Of a stretch of DNA of 64,000 nucleotides, positions 33,301 through 45,300 are shown piece after piece (position 1 is the first letter of the stretch; every line of letters starts with the position of its first letter). Location of the stretch: assembly GCA_033439295.1 (NCBI GenBank), contig JAVTLE010000014.1:4278001-4342000 (forward strand), given 5' to 3'. The translations under genes and the position numbers were made by a program. The notes beneath the pieces were generated by a model. The model was not told where the DNA came from, made no database searches, and saw only the letters and a list, made by a program, of their open reading frames with translations. This stretch comes from Deuterostichococcus epilithicus (Eukaryota; Chlorophyta; Trebouxiophyceae; Prasiolales; Stichococcaceae).

Positions 33301-36300
33301 TGGCACTGGGCACACCGCTTCCCTGAGCTTGGGGCGTCAGCCTCGCAGAAGGGCTGACCCAGCGCCTAGGCCCATGGCCGCGCTGTGCACTCGCGGCAGC
33401 GCCCCGCGGCAACGCCAATTCAAATACCTCCCGCCTTGCCTGCACAGGTACCCATCCTGAACAATGCACAGGTGGAGACTTGCGGCGGCGACAACACGCC
33501 GACGCAGCTGTGGACGGCAAACTACATCATGCCGCAGGGCGAGATCGCCAAAGTCTCGTTCCGCTCGGTGAGGCCTGTCGTTCGTTATGCGCTGCTGGCG
33601 CGGCTGCGCCGCACCTGCCAAAACCTGTCTGGCACGGGCATGCTGCATTGCGCACAGTCTAGGCTCGCACTTTGCCCAGCTGGTCTGCACATTGACGCTG
33701 CATGGACAAGCTGTCCAGCTGACCGACCTGTGGCGCGACCCAGATGTCAGCTGTGGCATGCGCCCCTGTGCGCACTGCTGGCTGCGGGCCGCTGGGGGTT
33801 TTCACTACGTTGGTGTGTCAACACCCCTAGGGCCGCAGCAACAGAGCAAGCGCCGCTCCACCCGGGCGCTGCTGGTGACACAGGCCCTTCCCTTTCCTCG
33901 CTGCAGGTGGTGCTGACTCCTGAGCCTTCTTCCCTTTGCTTGCTGCAGGTGGTGGTGCAGCTGACAGTGCGCCTCCAGGGCACCGACCTGCTGGCCTTTG
34001 ACGCGGCCGTAGCGATGGCAGTGCTGGCAGCCCTGCGCCGGCAGGTTCAGGCCGCCACAGTGCTGAAGCTAATGCTGCAGGAGACGGAAATCTTTGCGTG
34101 CCGGGACCCGCGCCGCCAGGGCATCGGGTGCCGGCTGTCGCCGCAGCAGCTTGCGGATGGTGAGCGGGCTCTGCGCTGCCTGGCTGCGGGCAGCTCGGAC
34201 ATGCAGCCTGGCAGTTGCATGAAACTTGGATATATGACGACACTTGCACAATGTCGAGGTATTGCACCTGGGTCGGTGCATAGTGCAAGTGCTTAATGCT
34301 ACCCTTCAAAGTTGAACGCCCAGGGTACCCCCGCTCTGGGGTGCAGGGGACTGCACTTGCGCCAAGGTCAAGGGACGCTGTCTGACGGAGACTGTGACTT
34401 TTGTGCAGCGACTGGCGTCGGCGCTGCTGCATATGCGGGCCTTGCACAGCAGGTCATGTTCACGGCCAACTTCACAGCAAGCGGCGAGGCCGTGCTGGCC
34501 ATCGCCGCATACCTGCGGCGCGACGCAACGACCGGCATCAGCGCCGCTGTGTCAGCTGCGCTTCGAGACCTGGCGTCGGTGCGTCGTGCCCTATCGTGCA
34601 ATGCCGCATCGGCTGCGGCACTGCTTTCTGTTGCGTCCCCCCAGCACCCGAAATGCATCGCGCCGCTGCCGCCGCGAACCTGGCTGGTCGCCCATCGGAC
34701 ACTTGCGGCCAAACGCTCTGGAGGCCCTCAGATGGACTGATTCAGGCACTCCCAGGAGCCTCCCAGACCCAGCCTTGCTTTCTGATGCGTGCATGTCTGC
34801 TGCAGGGTCGGTCGGTGGGCGGCGTCGACTTCGCCACTGTCGACTCGCTGGACGTCATGGTCTCGCGGCTGCGGCTGGACCAGCAGATGGTCACTGCCAC
34901 CGCTGGTGGCGGCGCCGGCCTCAGCGGCGGTCGCCTGGCGGGCCTCGTCGTGGGTGAGGTCCCGGTGCAGCATCGCTCTCCGGTGGCGCTAGCATTCTAT
35001 CCGTTTTTGTCGATGGGAAGCCATGGTCTGGCGGCGCAATCGGTATTCGCTGGGGCCGACCCTGGCTGGCAGCGCCTGCAGTCGTCCTGTGCAAGGTGCT
35101 GCGGCTCGAGAGGGGTCGACTCACAGCCATCTTATCATGGAGGAGCAGTCTGTTTGCGACAATGAAAACTGCTGGTGATTGTGGCGGTATGAGTGCTTGC
35201 AGGCGTCGTGGCGGCCGTGGCGATCACATTGGCGGCTCTTGCCGCATTTGTGGTGCGCCGCCGCCGCCGCCGGTCTGATCTGCTAATATGGCACAGGGTG
35301 AGTCATCCACACGGACTGTCACGAGGTGGTGTCTGCAGCACAGTGCTCTCTGGCCTTGCAAACTATGCGCCAAGTACTCCGGCTGTAGGCCTGTGAAAGG
35401 CTGCTGAGTGTGGCAGGGCAAAACATATTCTGGGAGATGTTGACCTCCTCCGCTTTTGCACATTTAGGGTTTTAAAAGCACAGTCAGCCAGACATGTACC
35501 TAAACCATGTGATGGCGCAAGCTTCATCTACTAATGTGCCTCTGAAACGTGAGGCACTCGGACTTCTCAAGGTCACTCATTCTGCTTACCCAGCAGAATG
35601 GCACCGGGTACTCCAAGGACTCGGACAGCATGCTGGCCGGCGGCAAGCCCAACATCGAGCGGCAGTCCATCTGGAGCAGGATTTGTAAGTCCCGTCCCAC
35701 TCTCCTGGTCTTTGTACTCTCCTGGCCGCTGCCTCATGCCAGGGCCGCAAGCGGCTGCCATTGACAGGGCATGACTTGTGTTCCTGCGCTCAAGGCTTCC
35801 ATTGCTTTTCTGCTGCACAGCCATGGGCGGCAGCAACCGTGGCATGAGGACGATGGGCAAGATGGACGCCAGCATCCAGGTGCGTGCAGAGGTGCTTGCG
35901 AAATGCATCTGCTGCCTCTTGGGGAGCCATACAGCATGCAACAGAGCCAAGCCTGGCTGGCTGACTTGATGTGTTGATGCGCAATAGATGTATGCAGATG
36001 ACACATGGGGAACGGCCGGTAGCTGCTGCGCAGTGAGACCCTCATTCGCACATTTAACTTACTGCAGGGTTGGTACATTGACCCTGGGGAGATTGCCATC
36101 TGCAAGCGAGAGGACGGCACCGACTGGCTGCTTGGTACCGGCAGCTATGGAAAGGCGCGGCCCCCACTCACCCTTCCTGCTGGCCTGGCATTGGCAGGGT
36201 TTTGTGCAGGCTTGCACGTGTTGGGCTGGCTCTGGCTGTGGCTTGCCGCCGCAAGGGCGTAACAGCCACAACTTATTAGGGCTTGGTGGGTTCGGGCCTG

Positions 36301-39300
36301 TCAAGTGGTGCGATTTGCACCAATGGACTGCGGCGTCACCGCTTTGACGGTCTTTCACTTTTCTCTGCTCCCCCTCCGCAGGTATACAAAGCGCTGCGGG
36401 GCGGGGTGCAGGACGTCGCCGTGAAGGTGCTGCTGTGCAGCGACGAGGAGCAGCTGCTACAGTTCGAGAAGGAGATCGGCATCCTCAAGTCCATCAGCTA
36501 TGACCGCAACATCGTGCAGTTCTACGGCGCCACCATGGTGGGCACCGAGCCCATGCTGCTGCTGGAGTACTGTGAAGGCGGCGACCTGCGGTAGGGTGTC
36601 GTCCCATCTCCTCCTGATCTGCAAACTCAGTCCCCCTCTCACCTAGTGTTCGATGTCACAGGAGTTGCAACGCTCTGGGCTTCCTGCCGGTGGCCTGCCG
36701 ACATAATTGTCTTTCTTGTCCCAAAGACGAATTTGGTGCAATCCCTATGCCCCTACCCTCTTCCCCACAGCCGTCCCTCTGGAGGTGCTAGTTCATCTGC
36801 TGCTGACCAAACATCAAATCCTCGCCATTCTTGCCACAGGGGCGCGCTGGCGGCAGACAATGCGGAGGCGGACATTGACGGCGAGCGGCAGCTGGGCTGG
36901 TACAACAGCGGCCACCGCATTGCGCTGGACGTTGCCCGCGGCCTCGCCTTCCTGCACCAGATCAATGTGCGCTTTGCTGGTATCCCTGTGCAGCAGGGCG
37001 TGCCGCCCTTCTGCATTTCCCAGGCTGCAGCTCTCCCTAATCTGCCACAGTCCCCTGCAGACTGCTGATGGGTTTCCGCCCCCGGAGTAGGCGGGCGCCC
37101 AGGGTTGTTTCTACCAAGCTCCTTCCGGCCCCCTGGGAGCTCGTCATGATGCCGGTTGCTACTTCCAACGCAGGTGGTGCACTCGGACCTGAAGTCGCTC
37201 AACATCCTGCTGACGCGCGGATGGGAGCTGGCCAAGATTGGCGACGTCGGTGTCGCGCGCTTCATGCACTCCATGGAGGTGGGGCCGCCAAACTCTGCGT
37301 GGGTGTGTCTTGGCATCAGCTCCGTTGACAACCCTACCAAATCACTTTGGTGGAGAATTGTGGCTATACTGCCGACATGCAATCTGAAGGCTCTTTTTGG
37401 TGCTCCAGCCAATGCGCCCAGCTGCCAAACCCTGAAGGTGCAAGACACCTTCACCACTGCCGCAGGAGGTGAACGAGGTGGCCATGGGCACGTTCGCATA
37501 TGCCAGTCCCGAGATGCTGCTCGGGATCGACTCCGGCGTCAAGGTGGGCGCCCAAGACCCGCCGGTTGTGTGTCCGCCCACTGCTCAGCTGTGCAAGGGG
37601 CACACCGGGCTGGCCCCAACGATTCCTGCCATTGTCCTGCTACAATGAAGCCCGACAATCAGTGTGCAATGACGTACCTGGGGCGCCACACCGTGTGCAG
37701 AGCGACATCTTCTCCTTCGGCGTGGTGCTGTGGGAGATCGTGACCGGCGGCTTTGCGACGCGTGGGCGACTGCACCCGCCGGTCGTACCGGAGCAGTGCC
37801 CGCAAACCATCGCCGACCTTATCAGTGGCTGCATGAAGGTGCGGCATCCTGCGGGCGACGGCACCCCCCGTCCAGCTTACACTGGCGTGCCGCTTGCCGT
37901 GGCTCTGGAAAGCGCAGAGAGGCCTCGGGGAGTTGCAGACCCGGCGATTGTTCACACATCATTCACAAGTGCTGGCATTTGTCGTCGTGTGAAACGGAAA
38001 AAGTCAATCATCCCCCTGCCCCCTCGGGGCCTCGGCAGCCGCCAAAGCTTGCCAAAATGGTACAACGGAAATCCTGTCTGAACCCTCGACTCCTGATCTG
38101 AGCAGACAGACCCAGCTGAGCGTCCTGGAGCGCGCGAGATATTCGAGCGCATGCGCGACGCGGTGGCGCCCATGGACATCTTCCCCAGCGGCGACTGCCT
38201 TACAGCAGCAGCCGCAGCAGCAGCCGCGGCCGTGAGCGAGGCCACGTCCTCCAACCACGACAGCGGCCCGCTGACGCCGGTGCACGAGGTGCGGGGGCCC
38301 TACCGTGTGGTCTCTCAAGCTGAAGGCTGTCCTTTCAGAGAATGCGCGGCGTGCGTGACGTCAGCTGCGTGGTGCCCCGCGATGGATGCCAGCGCAGCTG
38401 CACCCGCCTGCTGCCTGCTGCCTGTTGCCTGCCACACAACCCACTTCATGTGGCATAGTTCCTCGGTGCCAGAGTCTGATATCCCACTCTGCCCCCTGCA
38501 GGAGCAGCATGGGCGGGGTCCTTCGCCGCTGGGCGCGGCGCCGGCGCCGCAGGAAGCCAGCCCGCTGGACGCCCGCCTCCCCAGCAACACCAGCGTCGCT
38601 TCGTCGCAGGGTGGCGGCGGCGGCACCGGCGGCACCGGCAAGAGCCGCGTGAGCCGCACCAGCAGCAGCCTGGCGCCCGGGCCCGTCGCCCAGGTTGAAC
38701 GCTCCTCCGTCAGCCTGACCAACAGTGAGCTTTCGTTTCCGCTCTTCACGTGAAAGACTGTCAACAGTGGTGCCGAATTTTACGGTGCCTAGCTGGGTGT
38801 CTGCCAGCGAATGGCTGGAATGCCCCCAGTCTCGTCAGGTTCCAGCTGCTGGTTCATGCTGTATTTGCTCCGGTTGCATTGCAGGAGGACCGATTGTTGC
38901 TGGCGGCAGCGCTCCTGTATATTGAGTTGGTGCCGGGACAGCATCTCAGGTGCTCGGCCTGTACTGACACACGTGCATTCACCGCTTTTTGCAGGCTCGT
39001 TCTCTCGCCACTCGGGGCACGCAGCCATCCCGCAGCGGGACACGCAGCGATGGCACCGCCATGCGGCGGTGGCACGCTTCCGAGCAGAGTCGGCGCCTAT
39101 GGCGGGCTGGATCGCGGCGCAGCAGATGCCGCCGCCGACTCCCGGCGCGCTGCAGCGCGGCAACAGCATTAGCAATGTGCTGGCGCAGCCCGTGACGCCC
39201 CTGAATGGCTCGGTGCGTGCTTGACCCTGGGTTGCATTTCAAGCTCTTCATTCTGCACAAATGCCATCTAGCGCATGCGCTTCCTTCTGCTTCATCGGCA

Positions 39301-42300
39301 GCCTGAAGATTACTGTCGGCGCACATTGGGCTGCGATCATGAGCGCTGTGGCCGGATTCTCTGAGGCATGCCTGCTCAACAGTGAAGCAGCAGAGGACTT
39401 CTACCCCCCCCCCGGGGTCAACCCTCGCTTCTCTCATGCATGACCTGCCAATGTCCTGCTGTCACACAGTCCCTCGCACGGGTGCTGCGGCCGACGATCA
39501 GCTGCGGCAGCCACGGCCGCGGCTTCAACGCTTATGCCGAGTTTGATGCCGCCACTGCGTCGGAGCCACAGGCGGACTCGACCGCGGAGGCGGCGGATCT
39601 CACGCCACTCAAGACGCAGTCCAGCCCCGAGTGTTCCACGGCGATGACTGCTGCGGCCGCTGCCGTCGCCTCCCATGCAATAGACGCAGGTGAGGTACTC
39701 TTGGGGCTGTCATGAGGAGACGCAGGCAAGAGCTCGTGAGAGGTTCTTGTGTCTCGACTCGAGTGGCCTTGGCTCAATGCTGCGCCGTGTTGGCGAGGGG
39801 TTCACCCGGCTGCCTATGGTCCCAAGCAACCTACCAGACCATCCAGCCTACCAAAGCCTCACGAGTGTTTCCGAGATGCGAACCAGCGCCATCACACACA
39901 TCACCGACACAACGTTTCTGTGCGCTCGCAGCCGGCCTCAGCCGCCGGGCGTCGGCCACCTCCACAGCATTGGGCGGCTCCCAGCTGAACCCCTTTGCAG
40001 AATTTCTCGCCGCAGACATCGCCCGCGCCGCCGCCGCCTCCGAGGGCGACAGCCCCAGCGTCCGCATCACTGCCGGTCCCCCACCGCCCAGCACCTTCAG
40101 CGCCGCAAACTATTTCAGGCTTCCCTCGGGCGACCGTGCGGACTCGGCCAGCATGCTGGCACGGCCGGCCGGCGGCTCCGCTCAAAGCCCCGCTTCCAGC
40201 TGCGACAGCGCCGCTGCAGCCGGCGGCAGCAGCTCCGTTTGCGTGCGCGGCTTTGGCNGCAGCGGCCGGCCGCCGCTGCCGCCGAGCCCGCACGCGCGGC
40301 TGTCGGCAAGCGAGCATGGCCCCGAGGGGGTGAAGGTGTGTGGATTCAATCGCTGCGCGCATACTGACTGCCCCAATGCGCTGCTGTGTTGTTGTGTACT
40401 GCCCAGCAAAGAATGCTGGCAAGGCAGGCGGCCGCCTGCGTGAGTGGCAACAACTGTGGCAGCTACAACAGGCAAGGCTTGCGCCTGAGCTCTAGCCGCC
40501 AACTCTAACTCCATGTATGCTGTCGACGTGCTGCAGCGGGTGTCGCGCATTGCGGAGCACCCGTCGTGGCATGTGGCAGGCTCTGTCAGAGCTGCCTCGG
40601 ATTCGGTGACGAATCCTTATGCCTTCTTCAGCCTGCCATTCCCAGCGGCGCAGCCGGTAGGTTCTCACCCTGTACCCTGCCAGTGCTTCTCGCTCTCTTG
40701 TGTTGGCTTCGTATCACACCGAATTCAAACCCATTGGCACAGTGAGCTACGTGGCTGGACCCATGGTCCTGTAACCCGTCCAACCCTGCATGGATCACAA
40801 CCCATGTCGTCTGCTCGCCTGTGATCCTCGCAAGCATGGCGCTTGCAAGCGTGCACGTGTGCGGTGTCCAGTATGGTTTGCTTCAGGCGAGCTTCCTGCG
40901 AGCCGAGTCGGATTGTGGGCAACGAGAAGGTTTTCTCCTTTTCAAGAAATAATCACTTGCAATGTCTTGATGCAAGTCTCCACCGTCATGCTTTCGCCGC
41001 CGCAGGCAGCCACAGATGCGTCGCCAGGATTGGGCAGCCCGCCGGCTGAGAGCCCGTACCTCACATTCCTGGAATCTCCGTTCCAACTTGGCGAGCCACC
41101 CCGGTCGGCCAGCCCCATGCCGCACCATGCCGACGTCGGCGGCGCCGCGGCGGCAGGACCGGTGGCGGGCCTGGCCACATCGGGGGCGCTGTCGGAGCTC
41201 AGCCCCAGGCCGGCGCCGCCGCCCAACCCCTTCGCCACGGACTCGCAGGGCTCGCTGTCTCCGCAGGTGAAGCACTGGGAAGCAGTTTGTTCATGTTGGA
41301 GACGCACTCCTGCACCTGCCTCCTGTCTGACGGTTGAAGCTGGCTGCTGCTCACGCTGCGGAAGTCCCGATGCTACTACACTAGCATGCTGGGGGCTCGG
41401 GGGCAGTCGATGTCATGTATACGCCGCGAACACACACGTTCACCTGTCAATGGCCGGTCTGCTGCAACTGCAGAGCTCGGTGTCGGTGTCGCCGCGGAAG
41501 CCGCCGCCCAGCCCGTATGCCAGCCTGATGCTGCAGTCGGCAGGCGAGGAGTCCTCTGACAGCGGCGGCGGCGGTGGCGGCCGCCCGGCACGGCGCCCGA
41601 GCAGTTTCGAGGCGCCGCCGCNNCCGCCCCCCCCCGCCGCCGCCGCCGGNAGCACGGTGGGCCGGCTGCCAGCGGCGACAGCGACAGCAAAGGACACGGC
41701 TGCCGCACCGCAGCTCGCAGTTTTGGAGGAGGGCCGGTCCTCCAGCCTCGATGATCGCACCATGTCCTTCGACAGCTGGAAGGTACGGCCGGCAGCGGTG
41801 GCTTGAATCATGCATAAGACATGCCATGTCGCCGAGGGTTCACCAGGTCACACCAACTGATGTGCAACATTGAGCTGTGTCTACCACAGCGTGCTGTACA
41901 GTGCCTGTCTGATGGCAACTCCGTCTGCTGATTGATCCTCAGGTGCCTGAGCTCATGGAGGCAACCAGCAGGAAGGATGCAGCGGGCAATGGCAGCGGCG
42001 CTGCCTTGCCAACAGCCCAGACCGTCCAGCCTGGCTCTCCCGCCGGCAGCTCCCCACGGCATGGGCGGCAGCAGCAGCAGCAGCAGCAACGGCAGCAGCG
42101 GCAGCGGCAGCAGCAGCAGCGACGGCAGCAGCGGCAGCAGGCCTCAGTCGCGTCCGCGCCGGCCGCCGCCGCAGCGAGTGCCATCGCCGCTTCGGCAGAC
42201 CCGCTTCGGCAGACCCGCTCCGGGGGTGATCCAGTCCCGGAGCTGCGGCAGCAGCGCGGCAGCGCAGCGCGGCCCTCCGGCGGCATGGTCAGGGAGCTCA

Positions 42301-45300
42301 TCCCGGAATGGGAAGCCATGGCAAAGCCCACGGCTGCCTCCTCGACGGCCGCCGTCTATTCCGCCGCGCAGCTAGCGCCGGCTGCGCCCACCATCGCCGA
42401 GGCAAAGCCATGGCAGGGCTTTGCGGCGCAGGTGCTGCCGCGGGGCCTGTCCAGCGTGCGCCGCTCCACCGCACCGGCGATTTCGCGCCGCAGCAGCTTT
42501 GGCGGCGACAGCGGCGATGAGCCTGCCCTGAGCCACCCCATCTTTGTGCCTGCGAGCAGCATCTCAGCGGCTGCAGCGCACGCAGACATGCAGCAGGGCA
42601 TGCTGCGGCAGTCCGGCAGCACTGAAGAGGCGACAGTGAAGACGGCGCTCGTGGCGGACGTGCCTGCCGCAGCGACGTCTGCAGCAATCGCAGTGGCGGC
42701 TGTGCCCCCGTTTGGGGCAGCAGCAGTGGCAGCGCCTGCGACGGCGGCGGCGGCGGGTGTGCCGAACGCGGCAACACGAAGTGGCAATCTGCTTGGCGGG
42801 CGCCACCGCATGTCAGAGAAGCCAGCTGCAGCGCGGGCAGTGCAGCAGCGGCCGGCAGCCGCGCCGCAGATGTCGCCCAACCCCTACGCCGCCTTCCTGG
42901 AGGCAGGGCAGACGACACCGCCAGAACCCCAGCCCAACCCCTACGCATCCTTCCTCGACACAGACGCAGCGCCGGCGCCGCCGCAGGCCTCGCCAAAGCC
43001 CTACGCCTCTTTCCTCGAGTCGGCCGTAGTGCCGCCACCGCCGCCGCCGCAGGCACCGGCAAACCCCTACGCCTCCGTCCTGGGTGCGGCCCCGGCACCG
43101 CCGCAGCCGCAGCTAGGGCCGCCGCCAGTGCTGCCGGCTACAGAGGCGCCCGCGACGGCTCCGCAGCAGCTCGGCGTCGGGCCTGCCCCGCCGGTGGCCA
43201 GGCCGTCAATATCGAGGCTGTCCATCGTCTCACGGGCATCAGTGTCCCCTGGCTCAGTGTCTCGCGGGTCGGTCTCACGCGGCTCAGTGTCCCGTGGATC
43301 CGTTTCCCGGGCCTCGCCCGCGGCGGCGACAGGCATCGGCGCAGCGATGGCTCGCCGCGCGCCGCCAGAGGCCTCACCAAACCCCTACGCTGAGTTCCTG
43401 GCGCCTGCGGCGTCGCCGCCGCAGCCGTGCGCCGTGCCACAGGCGGCGTCAGGCGCGGAAGGCGCTTCAGCCTCCGGCCCTGGTCGCGCCACCAAGNAGC
43501 CGGCGCCGNCCGTCAAGGCGCGGCAGCTGGCGGAGCAGGCGGAGGCAACCTCCGCGCTGCTGGCGTCAGCCGCGGCGTACAAGGCCAGCCGTGCGGCGAC
43601 GCCCATGCGGTGAGTGCATCGCATCCCGCTGCACCACATGCTGACAGTCCCGTGGTGTATTTTTTCTCTGGGGCTGTGGATATGCAGCTGCATCCAGTCA
43701 CATCAGGTCGGGAAAGCGGCTGCGTCGAGCAGCAAAGAGTTTTGACTCCTCCACAGGTCTTCGAGCCTGCTTTACGGGCAGGAACTGCGTGGTCCACCAG
43801 GCCGATGGCGCGCTGAATGGCGTGGGCAGCCAGCAACTGAGTTCGCGACATGCAGCCTCTCTCACCCATGAGACCAACCCTGAGGGATGTTGAGAACACA
43901 AGTTTGGTTGCGCACACGAGGTTAACGCTCATGAGGATGGTGACTCTTATGCTCGCAGGCTGCCGGTGGAGGGCTTAGAGGAAGTGGCGGCTGCAGCGGA
44001 TGCCGCGGAGGCGGCGCTGTCGAGCCGCTGCGCGTCGGTCTCCGGCCCCGACACCCCAAAGCCTGTCCGCGAGCCGACGCCGCAGGCAGCGCCTCAAGCA
44101 TCGCCTGAGCAGGTGCACCGCTGCGTCCTGGAGTTGCCACGCACGCTGGCCCCGGCTTGCTGGCCGGAAGGGGACCCTCTGCTGGCCAGCCGATGCGGGC
44201 ATCGACTGCAGTCCGCATGTCACTGCATCCCTGTATGGCAGCGCACGCCATGCAACCCCCATGCGCGATGCGCTGCGGCTGTTCCTGCTTGCCAGCAGCC
44301 TCTAGCGACACATGGATGCACCGGAGGGCCTGACGAACCACCTGCACCGCTGCCCCGACAGCGGCCGCTGCTGCGGCGGGCAAGCATCAAGCGCCAGACA
44401 CAGAAGATCCGGCCGTCGATGTTGCCACTGGCGGCACTGACCGCAAAGGGCAGCGCCTCCAGTCATTCCCTGAACCAGGTGCGAACTGTCAAACAGCGCA
44501 AGTCTGTGCTCTCATCACCTTCGCCATTCTGAGGCGTGCCCGCGAGTTCGTGCACCGCTGCCGACAGCCATTGACTCAACCATCAAACTCCCAGATGCCC
44601 GGCCATGCGTTTTCCACGACTTGATCTTGACAAGCGCTGCTCCACTGCAGACCCCCGCACAGGCCTTTCAGCGTCTATCACATCAGCCATGCATGTTACG
44701 ACCCCGAACCACTTTTCGACTCATCATTGCACGCTCCAGTCCAGCGACTGGTTGACGAATCCTTGTGTTCCAGGATTCCCTCTCGGCGCTGGATGCCATC
44801 CTGGAGGCACGCAGCGCGGCCACCAAGGCCTCTGGCGGCAGCGGCGGCGACGTACGGCTGGCCAATGGCGCGCAGCTGGCGGGCGGCCTGCAGCGGGCGG
44901 CGCTGTCGGGCGGTGGCCTGCAACGCTCGGCGCCACCAGCCATCCGCACCGTGCAAGTCGCCTACGGTGGGTGACTGGGTGTCTGTGTGGCAAAGATCGG
45001 ACAGCAGCGAAAATGGCCACGAGCGTGAGAGAAGTGGGGGTGGATGGGGGCCACCCTTCCTCAGTGTCCAAACTGGCGAAATTCCAGGAATGTCCAGCTC
45101 TGATAGCTTTGCACCAGGCGGACCAGCTGCAGCAAGTCGATGATGCTGAGCTAGGCGGCCAGCCGGAAGAGCACCAGCTGACAGCGGTCTCAACCCTAAA
45201 CCCAACGCTGCAGGTCGCACGCCGCCGATCAGCCCCTTCATCGGCGTCTCGGAGGCCGCAACCGCCGTGAGGAGCGCCAACTCGCGGTCCGCCAGCGTGC

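Noticed and set aside
31801-43510. Isolated N bases (31804, 31808, 40258, 41632-41633, 41650, 43497, 43509) considered as assembly gaps or frameshifts
   Set aside because: The frames continue on both sides, so they look like single ambiguous base calls in GC-rich repeats and not like breaks.
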